Shown piece after piece: positions 1 through 6,048 of a DNA stretch of 6,048 nt. The notes under the pieces were generated by a model. The model did not search any database. It was not told the DNA's origin and saw only the letters and a list, made by a program, of their open reading frames with translations. The position numbers and the translations under genes were made by a program. The stretch lies in NCBI GenBank assembly GCA_016286935.1, contig JAEEUO010000078.1, positions 1 through 6,048 on the forward strand, in the 5' to 3' direction. The stretch comes from Bacillota bacterium (GTDB taxonomy: Bacteria; Bacillota; Clostridia; Peptostreptococcales; Anaerovoracaceae). Positions within the stretch are counted from its first letter, which is position 1, and the number at the start of each line of letters is the position of its first letter.

Positions 1-498
1 AGCCCGCTGAAGTTCTTCAAGGGCATGGTCCCGGCAATGATCATGGCCTTTTCCTCCGCCTCCTCCGTCGGCACCCTGCCGCTGAATCTGGAGTGCAGCG
101 AGAAGCTCGGCGCGGACAAGGACGTCTCCTCCTTCGTTCTTCCGCTGGGCGCCACGATCAACATGGACGGCACCGCCATCTACCAGGGCGTCTGCGCCAT
201 CTTCATCGCTTCCTGTTTCGGCATTGATCTTACGTTTTCTCAGATGCTCACCATCGTTCTGACCGCCACGCTTGCCTCTATCGGAACGGCGGGCGTGCCC
301 GGCGCGGGCATGATCATGCTGGCCATGGTGCTGCAGAGCGTCGGTCTCCCGATCGAAGGCATCGCGCTGGTCGCCGGCATCGACCGCATCTTCGACATGG
401 GCCGCACGACGGTCAACATCACCGGCGACGCGTCCTGCGCGATCATCGTCTCCGAACGCGAACGCCGCAAGGCCGCGAAGAAGGCCGCCGCCAACTGA
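1..498 (+). CDS. Dicarboxylate/amino acid:cation symporter (DAACS family, glutamate/aspartate type), 3' part
   Basis: Partial gene: the reading frame is open from base 1, so only the C-terminal 165 residues are visible, stopping at TGA 496-498. The family consists of inner-membrane transporters that import acidic amino acids or dicarboxylates with Na+ or H+. Visible in order are the serine-rich HP1 tip followed by TLP (about residues 18-27 of the visible part), the TM7 motif NMDGT (54-58), the HP2 tip GTAGVPGAG, and the TM8 block DMGRTTVNITGD (132-143). From memory of the archaeal GltPh structure, the Asp, Arg, Thr and Asn of this block bind the substrate and the last Asp binds Na+. The Arg corresponds to the one that holds the substrate side-chain carboxylate, which favours glutamate/aspartate over neutral substrates. 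The tail is short and Lys/Ala-rich. The exact substrate and gene name (gltP/gltT-like) cannot be fixed without the N-terminus. Confidence 0.93.
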   Translation, partial: SPLKFFKGMVPAMIMAFSSASSVGTLPLNLECSEKLGADKDVSSFVLPLGATINMDGTAIYQGVCAIFIASCFGIDLTFSQMLTIVLTATLASIGTAGVPGAGMIMLAMVLQSVGLPIEGIALVAGIDRIFDMGRTTVNITGDASCAIIVSERERRKAAKKAAAN

Positions 499-517
499 CC
501 GGACCGAAAGAACCGGT

Positions 518-564
518 AAAAAAACCTCCCGTCCGCGAAGACGCGGGCGGGAGGCGTTTTTTTT
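518..564. terminator. Bidirectional intrinsic terminator between convergent genes
   Basis: Two 13-base arms (525-537 and 542-554) pair completely apart from one G-T wobble, around an AAGA loop (538-541). On the + strand a T8 run (557-564) follows after two bases. On the - strand the 7-base A run at 518-524 becomes a U run directly after the stem. It lies 19 bases after the symporter stop and about 20 bases after the acetyltransferase stop, so it should end transcription from both sides. Confidence 0.93.
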
Positions 565-584
565 GTACGGGCGGAGTTCCTGCG

Positions 585-1190
585 TTACAGGCGCTTCTCG
601 TACGCGAGGCGCTCCGTGCCGTCGATCACCATGTGGACGATGCCGCAGTAGGTGAAGCCGGATCCGAGGAACTTGCGCTGCATGACGAGGTTATCGCGGT
701 GGGTGTCGACGCGGAGGAAGCGGACGGGCTCGTCTGGCGTTGCGGGGGTGCCGTCCGGACCGTCCGGAAGCTGGCCCGCGAGGAAGCGGCTCGGATGGGC
801 CTCTGCAAACCCGCGCGCGATGTCGAAGACGCCGCGCACCGTTCCGTCGCTCGCGAGGGCGTGGATCGTCATATAGGGCTCGTCGGAGAGCCATCCGCCG
901 CCTTCGATCTTCGCGTACATCGGATCGGGGCCGAAGCGGACGACGAACGTTCCGCAGACCTCGCGCTTTCCGTCCTCCGTTTCGCGTTCGACGACGTAGC
1001 AGTCGCGTCCGCGGATCGATCGTACGACCTCGTCCGGCGTCGGGCGGTTCTGGCCCCACTGGTTCGGGTTGCCGTTTTTGCGCATGAAATCGCGCGCCGC
1101 CGCGAAGACGCGCAGGAGCTCATCCAGATCGCCCGCCTCCGCAAGGCGGATCGTCAGGCCGCTTTCCGCGGCAAACACGCCGGCGCTCAC
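585..1190 (-). CDS. GNAT-family N-acetyltransferase
   Basis: This 201-residue protein is probably a soluble acetyltransferase moving an acetyl group from acetyl-CoA to an amine; the substrate is unknown. The N-terminal strand LTIRLAEAGDLDEL (about 12-25) opens as GNAT domains do, followed by a helix and a conserved-looking NPNQWG segment (41-46). The mid region ASDGTVRGVFDIARGF stands where the CoA-binding motif A and its helix belong; its loop is degenerate relative to the Q/RxxGxG/A consensus. The C-terminal RVDTHRDNLVMQRKF..GF.YCGI block (from about 160) is typical of small GNATs of Gram-positive bacteria. A Pro/Asp/Gly-rich stretch of about 20 residues separates motif A from that block and looks like an expanded loop. 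I chose the GTG at 1190-1188 because it overlaps the TGA of the upstream gene by 4 bases. An in-frame ATG at 1253 adds only a low-complexity Arg/Pro segment read inside that gene. It is the last gene of the two-component unit. Confidence 0.85.
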   Translation of the reverse strand: MSAGVFAAESGLTIRLAEAGDLDELLRVFAAARDFMRKNGNPNQWGQNRPTPDEVVRSIRGRDCYVVERETEDGKREVCGTFVVRFGPDPMYAKIEGGGWLSDEPYMTIHALASDGTVRGVFDIARGFAEAHPSRFLAGQLPDGPDGTPATPDEPVRFLRVDTHRDNLVMQRKFLGSGFTYCGIVHMVIDGTERLAYEKRL

Positions 1191-1414
1191 GGCTTCAGAG
1201 ACTTCAGCGTTTCGAGCGCGGCGAGGTCGGACGCCTGGACGCGGATCCCGCATTTGTATTCCGTTCCGTCGGGATAACGGACGGCGACGGCGATCTCCTG
1301 GCCTTCCTCGAAGCCCTTCGCGCGGACGCCCTGGATGAAGGGCGGCAGCTTCGGATGGGCCTGGGAGATCGAATCGAGCGCGCCTTTCAGCGTCATCATC
1401 TGAGAAAAGTCCAT
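1187..1414 (-). CDS. Small conserved-looking protein of unknown function (75 aa)
   Basis: I assign no function. The protein is soluble, with no signal peptide or membrane segment. Its N-terminal half (residues 1-35) looks helical and holds a HPKLPPFIQGV segment. The second half (about 36-75) looks like a small strand unit, EIAVAVRYPDGTEYKCGIRV, ending in a short helix with one cysteine. I recall similar short proteins in Clostridia with the same pattern (helix, HPKFP-like motif, then a PDG turn), but I know of no characterised member. The ATG at 1414 is preceded by a modest purine-rich site (AAAGTGAG on the - strand). The stop codon overlaps the GTG of the acetyltransferase as GTGA, and the histidine kinase ends 43 bases upstream, so it is probably the third gene of the two-component unit. 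Confidence 0.75.
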   Translation of the reverse strand: MDFSQMMTLKGALDSISQAHPKLPPFIQGVRAKGFEEGQEIAVAVRYPDGTEYKCGIRVQASDLAALETLKSLKP

Positions 1415-1454
1415 GGTTCGGGTCTCACTTTCTGTATGGCTATGGGGTTCGGGT
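1415..1454. repeat. 9-base direct repeat pair between kinase and small ORF
   Basis: GGTTCGGGT occurs at 1415-1423 and again at 1446-1454 on the + strand, 31 bases start to start, inside the 43-base gap before the 75-residue ORF. The proximal copy touches that gene's start codon. It may be chance in GC-rich DNA or a small regulatory or slippage remnant. Confidence 0.4.
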
Positions 1455-1457
1455 TGC

Positions 1458-2564
1458 TTATTTCGGGAGGGTGACCGTGAAGACGGAGCCCTTGCCGGGC
1501 TCGGAATCGACGTCGATCGTCCCGTTGTAGAGATCGACGATCTTCTTCACGACCGCGAGACCGATGCCGTTGCCCTCGGTCGCGTGGGAGGTGTCGCCCT
1601 GGTAGAATTTGTCGAAGATGTGTTTTTTCGTGGCGTCGTCCATGCCGATGCCCGTATCGCGGACCGAGCAGATGACGTGGGCGGCGTTCTCGCGGAGCGA
1701 CACGCCGAGCGTTCCGCCGTCCCTGCTGAACTTGATCGCGTTGTCGAGGAGGTTGATCCAGATCTGGTTCAGAAGATCCGCGTTCGCGGTGAACGGCAGG
1801 CGGTCCGGGATGTCGATGTCCGGCTCGAGGTTCTTCGCGCTCCATTTCGGCTCGAGCATGAGGACCGTCCGGCGGAGCTGCTCCGCGAGGTCGTACTCGG
1901 CCTTTTCCGTCGCGATCGTCTGGTTTTCGATCTTCGTCAGGTTCAGGACGTTCGTCGCGAGGGCGGAGAGCCGCTCGGATTCATGGACGATGATCGCGAG
2001 GTATTCCTTCTGTTCCTCCTCCGTCAGGCCGCCTTTTTGAAGAAGCTTCGCGAAGCCGCGCATCGAGTTGATCGGCGTCTTGAATTCGTGGCTGAAGTTG
2101 TGGACGAAATCGGACCGGAGGATCTCCGTGTTGCCGAGCTCCTCGGCCATTTTGTTGAAGCTGTCCTGGAGCTCGTAGAATTCATACGGGAGCGCGGGAT
2201 TCGTGAAGGAGACGCGCACGGAAAAGTCGCCCGAGGCGAGCCGGTCCATCGCGCGGATCACCGTCCGGAACGGCCGGAGCGGAGCGTCCGAAACGTAGTG
2301 CGCGAAGATCAGGCCGATCACGACGCTCGAGAACATGAGGAACAGGACGACGACGAACATCGCGCGGGAGGAGAGGACGGTCGTTCCGTCGTCCGCGACG
2401 AAGACGCCGGCCTTGTAGAGCACGAACGTCAGAAGGACGCCGAGGGTGATGGCGATGACGAGCACGAAGAACACGACCATCGAGAACGTGAACGTCATGT
2501 CCCACATGCGGCTCTTTTCGGGAGCCTTTTTTGATTCGGTGAACGAGAGGTTGCGGCGCTTCAT
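1458..2564 (-). CDS. Membrane sensor histidine kinase with short extracytoplasmic loop
   Basis: This 368-residue kinase should autophosphorylate on histidine and pass the phosphate to the adjacent regulator. Domains in order: a basic cytoplasmic N-terminus (1-23), TM1 (about 24-50), a loop of only about 18 residues (51-68), TM2 (about 69-90), HAMP linker (about 91-145), and a DHp domain with the H-box FSHEFKTP (phospho-acceptor H159, followed by E160). The HATPase domain has an N-box (NLLDNAIKF, 271-279), G1 (DTGIGM, 303-308), F-box (FDKFYQ, 317-322) and G2 (GNGIGLA, 331-337). All catalytic motifs are intact. The very short loop leaves no room for a folded external sensor, so the signal is probably sensed in or near the membrane, or supplied by a partner. 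Its ATG overlaps the regulator's TGA by 4 bases (ATGA), typical of coupled cognate partners. Confidence 0.96.
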   Translation of the reverse strand: MKRRNLSFTESKKAPEKSRMWDMTFTFSMVVFFVLVIAITLGVLLTFVLYKAGVFVADDGTTVLSSRAMFVVVLFLMFSSVVIGLIFAHYVSDAPLRPFRTVIRAMDRLASGDFSVRVSFTNPALPYEFYELQDSFNKMAEELGNTEILRSDFVHNFSHEFKTPINSMRGFAKLLQKGGLTEEEQKEYLAIIVHESERLSALATNVLNLTKIENQTIATEKAEYDLAEQLRRTVLMLEPKWSAKNLEPDIDIPDRLPFTANADLLNQIWINLLDNAIKFSRDGGTLGVSLRENAAHVICSVRDTGIGMDDATKKHIFDKFYQGDTSHATEGNGIGLAVVKKIVDLYNGTIDVDSEPGKGSVFTVTLPK

Positions 2565-3238
2565 TGGACTTTCTTCACGGCCTTGTAGCCGAGCCCGCGG
2601 ACGGTCACGATCTCAAATTCGGGCCACAGATCGAAGCGCTTGCGGAGGCGGTTGATGTGGACGTTGATCGTGTAGTCCGTCGTATCGGATTCCATGCCCC
2701 AGATCTCGTCCATGAGCTGGTCGCGGGTGAAGATCTTGTCGGGGGAGGAGAGCAGCTTGTAGAGAAGATAGAATTCCTTCGGCGGGAGCGTCTGACTTTC
2801 GGTGCCCTTCGTCACGGTCAGGGCGTCGTAGTCGATCGTCACGTCGCCGATCTTGATGACCTTGTCGCTCGCGGACCGGGCGCGGCGGAGGAGGGCCTTG
2901 ATGCGGAGGAGCATCTCCTCGGTGTCGACCGGCTTCGTCATATAGTCGTCCGTTCCCGCGAGGAAGCCCTGGCGCTTGTCGGCGGGCAGATCGCGCGCCG
3001 TCACCATCAGGATCGGGGTCGTGATCCCCGCGTCGCGGAGGTCCTTCGTAAACGTCAGGCCGTCCATCCGCGGCATCATGATATCGAGCACGATCAGATC
3101 GATGTGCTGTTCGTCGAGGATGTCCATCGCTTTTTCGCCGTCCTCGGCCGTAAAGACCGTATAGCCTTCCTTTTCGAGAACGACCTGTTCGAGCTTGCGG
3201 GCGGACGGATCGTCTTCCGCGATGAGGATGTGGAACAT
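2561..3238 (-). CDS. OmpR/PhoB-family DNA-binding response regulator
   Basis: This 225-residue transcription factor is the partner of the kinase encoded just downstream. The receiver domain (1-about 118) has the acidic pair E8/D9/D10, the phospho-acceptor D52 in VLDIMMPRMDG, T80 and K102 (MTKP). A winged-helix DNA-binding domain (about 127-222) follows, with LPPKEFYLLYKLL, the IFTRDQLMDEIWG turn, the recognition-helix region TINVHINRLRKRF and the closing VTVRGLGYK wing. The stretches TARDLPADKRQGFLAGTDDYMTKP and the P-K-E-F/IFTR region resemble the heme-responsive regulator HssR of staphylococci as I remember it. No hrtAB-type ABC exporter is adjacent, so I do not assign that role. The start is firm: AAAGGAGGT lies 6 bases before the ATG. 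It is the first gene of the - strand unit, and its promoter overlaps a palindrome that may be its own binding site. Confidence 0.96.
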   Translation of the reverse strand: MFHILIAEDDPSARKLEQVVLEKEGYTVFTAEDGEKAMDILDEQHIDLIVLDIMMPRMDGLTFTKDLRDAGITTPILMVTARDLPADKRQGFLAGTDDYMTKPVDTEEMLLRIKALLRRARSASDKVIKIGDVTIDYDALTVTKGTESQTLPPKEFYLLYKLLSSPDKIFTRDQLMDEIWGMESDTTDYTINVHINRLRKRFDLWPEFEIVTVRGLGYKAVKKVQ

Positions 3239-3244
3239 ACGTGT

Positions 3245-3253
3245 ACCTCCTTT
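3245..3253 (-). promoter_or_regulatory. Strong ribosome binding site of the response regulator
   Basis: On the - strand AAAGGAGGT, a near-perfect anti-16S match, ends 6 bases before the ATG at 3238. It fixes the start of the regulator gene. Confidence 0.9.
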
Positions 3254-3260
3254 GGATCTC

Positions 3261-3276
3261 TGGTATCAGTATACCA
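3261..3276. promoter_or_regulatory. Palindrome TGGTAT-N4-ATACCA, candidate operator
   Basis: A perfect inverted repeat with 6-base arms and a CAGT spacer lies 23 bases upstream of the response regulator start. It covers the proposed extended -10 element of that gene, so a bound dimer would block or shape RNA polymerase entry. OmpR-type regulators more often bind direct repeats, so a different repressor is also possible. A palindromic -10 by chance is the main alternative. Confidence 0.45.
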
Positions 3277-3298
3277 CAAAACATAACGCGAACATCAA
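3268..3298 (-). promoter_or_regulatory. Candidate sigma-A promoter of the two-component unit
   Basis: Read on the - strand, TGG-TATACT (3276-3268) matches an extended -10 (TGnTATAAT, one mismatch in the hexamer). TTGATG (3298-3293) could be a -35, but the spacer is 19 bases, longer than ideal, and the extended -10 would compensate. The untranslated leader would be short, about 20-25 bases, and contains the strong ribosome binding site. Confidence 0.6.
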
Positions 3299-3319
3299 CG
3301 CCCGCGAAAAAGCGCGCGT

Positions 3320-3342
3320 CGTTTACGTTTTGTTTCTAAACG
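3320..3342. repeat. Imperfectly placed inverted repeat CGTTTA-N11-TAAACG
   Basis: Six-base arms at 3320-3325 and 3337-3342, in the AT-richest part of the divergent intergenic region, 60 bases before the zinc-ribbon gene. It could be an operator half-site pair for the + strand gene set. A further TTTACG/CGTAAA pair (3322-3327, 3351-3356) overlaps it. I see no convincing -35/-10 pair for the + strand nearby, and no CIRCE or other known heat-shock operator. Confidence 0.3.
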
Positions 3343-3401
3343 CAGGGTATCGTAAAGGCAAACCCAATGATTCCGGATAACAGGAAAGAAGGCGAACGGA
3401 A

Positions 3402-3818
3402 ATGCGATTTCGTGCATGGCTCAGTCAATTCATGGAAGGACGGTACGGACAGGACAACCTGTCGCGGTTCCTTCTTCCGTTCGGTTTCGTAACGTTCCTC
3501 ATCGGATACATCCTCGTCCGGAAGATCGACGCGGGCTTCTTCCGCTTCTTCGGCGTTGTTCTCTACTATCTCGGAACGGTCGCGATCTTCTGGAACCTCT
3601 TCCGCACGTGGTCGCGCAACCACGCCGCCAGGCGCCGCGAAAACGAGAGATTCCTCTCCCTGAAACAGAGGCTGTTCAGCGGGACGAAGCGCGATTACCG
3701 CAACTACCGCTACTTCAGCTGCCCGTCCTGCAAGACGATGGTCCGCGTGCCGAAGGGAAAGGGCAACATCCGCATCACATGCCCGAACTGCCGCGAAACG
3801 TTCCTCCGGAAGAGCTGA
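3402..3818 (+). CDS. Two-TM membrane protein with C-terminal zinc ribbon
   Basis: This 138-residue protein has two predicted membrane helices (about 22-39 and 47-67) and a basic linker rich in Arg/Lys (69-102). It ends in a C-terminal treble-clef or zinc-ribbon-like unit with two CPxC knuckles: C107/C110 (CPSC) and C127/C130 (CPNC), enclosing the segment MVRVPKGKGNIRIT. The basic linker and the ribbon should be cytoplasmic, so a hairpin with both ends inside the cell is expected. I recall similar small proteins in Clostridia, with the same N-terminal GRYGxDxLSR segment and the same RVPKGKG..I.CPxC ending; none is functionally described to my knowledge. The ATG at 3402 has GAAGG 9 bases upstream. 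The next gene starts 28 bases after its stop, so it probably heads the DUF5685/J-protein/dnaK set. The ribbon could bind nucleic acid or protein; which is unknown. Confidence 0.88.
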   Translation: MRFRAWLSQFMEGRYGQDNLSRFLLPFGFVTFLIGYILVRKIDAGFFRFFGVVLYYLGTVAIFWNLFRTWSRNHAARRRENERFLSLKQRLFSGTKRDYRNYRYFSCPSCKTMVRVPKGKGNIRITCPNCRETFLRKS

Positions 3819-3846
3819 ACCGGCCGGACGACAGGACCGCAGAATC

Positions 3847-4752
3847 ATGTTCGGATACGTTCTCGCCAATACAACCGAATTGAACGAAGACGAGCTCGCA
3901 AGATACAGATCCTGTTATTGCGGGCTTTGTCATACGATCGGCGAGCGCTACGGCTCGCTTGAGCGCGTCGCGCTGACGTACGATATGACGTTCCTGATCC
4001 TCGTTCTGTCGTCGCTGTACGAGCCTGAGGAGACGGAAGGCGAGGGTCATTGTATCGTCCACCCGCTGAAGAAGCACCGCTGGATGCGGAACGCGATCAC
4101 CGACTACGCGGCCGACATGAACGTCTACCTCGCGTACTACAACGCGCTCGACGACGCGGTGGACGAGGGGAGCTGGAAGGGAACGATGGGGATCCGTCTG
4201 TTCCGCAGCCACGCCGAGCGGATCGAACAGCTGTATCCGCGCCAGTGCGAGGTGATCCGCAACGAGCTCGCACTGATGAACGAACTCGAAAAACAGAACG
4301 AGGAGCCGGCGGTCAAGGCGGACAGGCTCGCGAACAGCTTCGGCCGCCTGCTCGGCGAACTCTTCGTCTGGAAGGAAGACCGCTGGGAACCGGGACTCCG
4401 CGCGATGGCGGAGGCGCTCGGCCGCTACATCTACATGGCCGACGCGTTCACGGATCTCGAGCACGACGTGAAGAAGGGAACGTACAACCCGCTCCTGACG
4501 ATGCACGATATGGCCGAGGGCGTCGGCGAGAAGAACAGCGAATACTTCGTCTCGTTCGACATCCCGTCGCGGAGCATCCTCACGATGCACGTCGCCGCGG
4601 CCGCCGAAGAACTCGAAAAACTGCCGCTGGAACGCGACCTGCCGATCCTCCGCAACATCCTCTATTCGGGGATCTGGGCGCGCATCAACGCCGCCGCGGA
4701 CGAGCGGGCGAAGAAGGCGGGAAAGGAAAAGAAGAACGATGGATCCGTATGA
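3847..4752 (+). CDS. DUF5685-type protein of unknown function; possible isoprenoid-synthase-like fold
   Basis: This 301-residue protein is soluble and almost entirely helical in appearance. I recognise it as DUF5685 from its MFGYV start, the cysteine cluster CYCGLC (C23, C25, C28), the [10 protein letters not shown] segment (C69, H72) and the later aspartate motifs; the family has no described function that I know of. The cysteines may bind zinc or an iron-sulfur centre. Two acidic motifs stand out: [12 protein letters not shown] (96-107) and [13 protein letters not shown] (203-215). They mirror, in order and local pattern, the AYCRRxDExVD and RDVGEDxRRGRxYxP motifs of phytoene/squalene synthases, as I remember them. 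An isoprenoid-synthase-like helical fold is therefore plausible, while enzymatic activity is not shown. AGGA lies 10 bases before the ATG. The gene overlaps the following J-protein gene by 14 bases, indicating coupling. The Lys/Glu-rich tail is partly dictated by that overlap and its ribosome binding site. Confidence 0.88.
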   Translation: MFGYVLANTTELNEDELARYRSCYCGLCHTIGERYGSLERVALTYDMTFLILVLSSLYEPEETEGEGHCIVHPLKKHRWMRNAITDYAADMNVYLAYYNALDDAVDEGSWKGTMGIRLFRSHAERIEQLYPRQCEVIRNELALMNELEKQNEEPAVKADRLANSFGRLLGELFVWKEDRWEPGLRAMAEALGRYIYMADAFTDLEHDVKKGTYNPLLTMHDMAEGVGEKNSEYFVSFDIPSRSILTMHVAAAAEELEKLPLERDLPILRNILYSGIWARINAAADERAKKAGKEKKNDGSV

Positions 4753-5524
4753 AATCCTGGGGCTTTCGCCCGGCGCGTCGGATGACGAGGTGAAAAAAGC
4801 ATATCGCGCGCTGGCGAAGAAGTATCATCCGGACGCCAATCCGGGCGATAAGGTCGCGGAGCAGAAGATGAAGGACATCAACGCCGCGTACGATATGATC
4901 ATCAACAAGAAATACCGGCCCCAGTCCTCGAATCCCTTCACGGGCGGCGGCCAGAGCCAGTCCTACTACGGCTCGTCGCAGACCGGCCAGGGCCCGCAGC
5001 AGACGTACGCCGAATACGACGAGGATCCGTTCGATTTCTCGAGCTTCGGCTTCGGACCGTTCAGCGCGTTCTTCTACGGCGACCAGAGCGGCCAGTCCGC
5101 CTACAACGCGAATCCGTACGGCTCCGGCGCGGGCGATACGCAGGACCTCGCAAGGGCGCGGGAGCGCATCCTCGCGCGCGATTACGTCGGCGCCCTCCGG
5201 ATCCTCGGTTCGATCCGGCTCGTCGACCGCAACGCGCGGTGGTACTACTACAGCGCGATCGCGAACGAAGGCGCCGGGAACCGCATCCAGGCCCGTCAGG
5301 ACGCCGCGAAGGCCGTCCAGATCGAGCCGGGCAATTCCGAATACCAGACGCTCTACCGCCAGCTCAACGGCCAGAGCCAGACCTACAACCAGACGAGCCA
5401 CGGGTACCGCGCCCCCGCGTTCGGCCTCGGCGGCATCTGCCTGACGTGGTTCATCACGAACCTCCTGTGCAGGATGATGGGCGGCGCGGGCGTCAGCGTC
5501 ATCCCGTTCCTGTGCTGCTGCTAA
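4739..5524 (+). CDS. J-domain protein with TPR-like helices and cysteine-ending hydrophobic tail
   Basis: This 261-residue DnaK co-chaperone candidate has an N-terminal J-domain (1-about 60): DPYEILGLS opening, helix [14 protein letters not shown] with the catalytic HPD at 30-32, then helix III. A low-complexity Gly/Gln/Ser/Tyr/Phe linker follows (about 62-132). Residues 134-209 look like two or so TPR-type helix pairs ([17 protein letters not shown], then a [28 protein letters not shown] repeat). A second Gln/Ser/Tyr stretch (210-222) leads to a hydrophobic C-terminus (about 228-261) with C234, C244 and a terminal CCC. There is no zinc-finger or substrate-binding domain of classical DnaJ, so this is a class III-type J-protein. 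The tail is probably membrane-associated. Its start lies inside the DUF5685 gene with AAGGA about 11 bases upstream, and dnaK begins 18 bases after its stop, which makes that DnaK the obvious partner. Confidence 0.94.
   Translation: MDPYEILGLSPGASDDEVKKAYRALAKKYHPDANPGDKVAEQKMKDINAAYDMIINKKYRPQSSNPFTGGGQSQSYYGSSQTGQGPQQTYAEYDEDPFDFSSFGFGPFSAFFYGDQSGQSAYNANPYGSGAGDTQDLARARERILARDYVGALRILGSIRLVDRNARWYYYSAIANEGAGNRIQARQDAAKAVQIEPGNSEYQTLYRQLNGQSQTYNQTSHGYRAPAFGLGGICLTWFITNLLCRMMGGAGVSVIPFLCCC

Positions 5525-6048
<524 letters not shown>

Noticed and set aside
1191..1253. ATG-initiated N-terminal extension of the acetyltransferase
   Set aside because: The extra 21 residues are Arg/Pro-rich and overlap the upstream gene by 67 bases, whereas the GTG at 1190 gives a clean 4-base overlap.
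633..1277. + strand open frame (214 codons) opposite the acetyltransferase
   Set aside because: It has no ribosome binding site or recognisable domain, and would run into the terminator arrangement the wrong way.
1413..2534. Long + strand open frame (373 codons) antisense to the histidine kinase
   Set aside because: Its product is a run of Glu/Arg/Asp/His without domain character, as expected from the complement of a GC-rich gene. The opposite strand has all kinase motifs intact.
2564..3286. Long + strand open frame (240 codons) antisense to the response regulator
   Set aside because: It is the complement of a fully conserved OmpR-type gene with a strong ribosome binding site, and its protein resembles no known fold.
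3322..3381. Possible + strand promoter (TATCGT at 3348 or GATAAC at 3376) for the zinc-ribbon gene
   Set aside because: No -35 hexamer at acceptable spacing supports either, so the promoter of the + strand set remains unlocated.
3239..3401. CIRCE or other heat-shock operator expected near dnaK
   Set aside because: No TTAGCACTC-N9-GAGTGCTAA-like repeat is present; the inverted repeats there have unrelated arms.
3775..4590. Long - strand open frame (271 codons) opposite the DUF5685 gene
   Set aside because: The composition is that of an antisense shadow, and the + strand reading shows DUF5685 motifs and proper operon spacing.
4685..5401. Long - strand open frame (238 codons) opposite the J-protein gene
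   Set aside because: It is an Ala/Arg/Val-rich shadow; the J-domain with HPD is on the + strand.

Overview
The window reads as chromosomal DNA from a GC-rich, Gram-positive-type bacterium, most likely a high-GC member of the Clostridia (Bacillota). Three things point there. The DnaK ATPase domain is of the compact type, without the roughly 24-residue insert found in proteobacterial DnaK. The OmpR-type regulator and the DUF5685/J-domain gene pair resemble, from memory, clostridial proteins. The Shine-Dalgarno sites before the regulator and dnaK are strong AAGGAG(G) type. I cannot name a genus. No mobile element, CRISPR array, tRNA or rRNA is visible.

Layout. (1) 1-498, + strand: the 3' end of a sodium/dicarboxylate-family (glutamate/aspartate-type) symporter, closed by a bidirectional hairpin terminator at about 518-564. 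(2) 585-3238, - strand: a complete-looking transcription unit read right to left. It holds an OmpR-type response regulator, a short-loop sensor histidine kinase, a 75-residue protein of unknown function and a GNAT acetyltransferase. Regulator/kinase and small protein/acetyltransferase each overlap by 4 bases (ATGA, GTGA), implying translational coupling. An extended -10 promoter with a 16-base palindrome lies in front, and the unit ends at the same bidirectional terminator. (3) 3239-3401: the divergent intergenic region. (4) 3402-6048, + strand: a tightly packed gene set. It encodes a two-TM zinc-ribbon membrane protein, a DUF5685 protein, a J-domain protein with TPR-like helices and a cysteine-ending hydrophobic tail, and the start of dnaK, which runs off the window.

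The right-hand cluster is the most interesting part. It puts a DnaK with an atypical, probably membrane-associated J-protein instead of the usual grpE/dnaJ neighbours, together with two uncharacterised cysteine-containing proteins. The DUF5685 protein carries two aspartate-rich motifs whose local sequence and order closely resemble the two metal-binding motifs of squalene/phytoene synthases. That suggests a hidden isoprenoid-synthase-like fold. This is an inference from motifs read by eye; a structure prediction or profile search would settle it.
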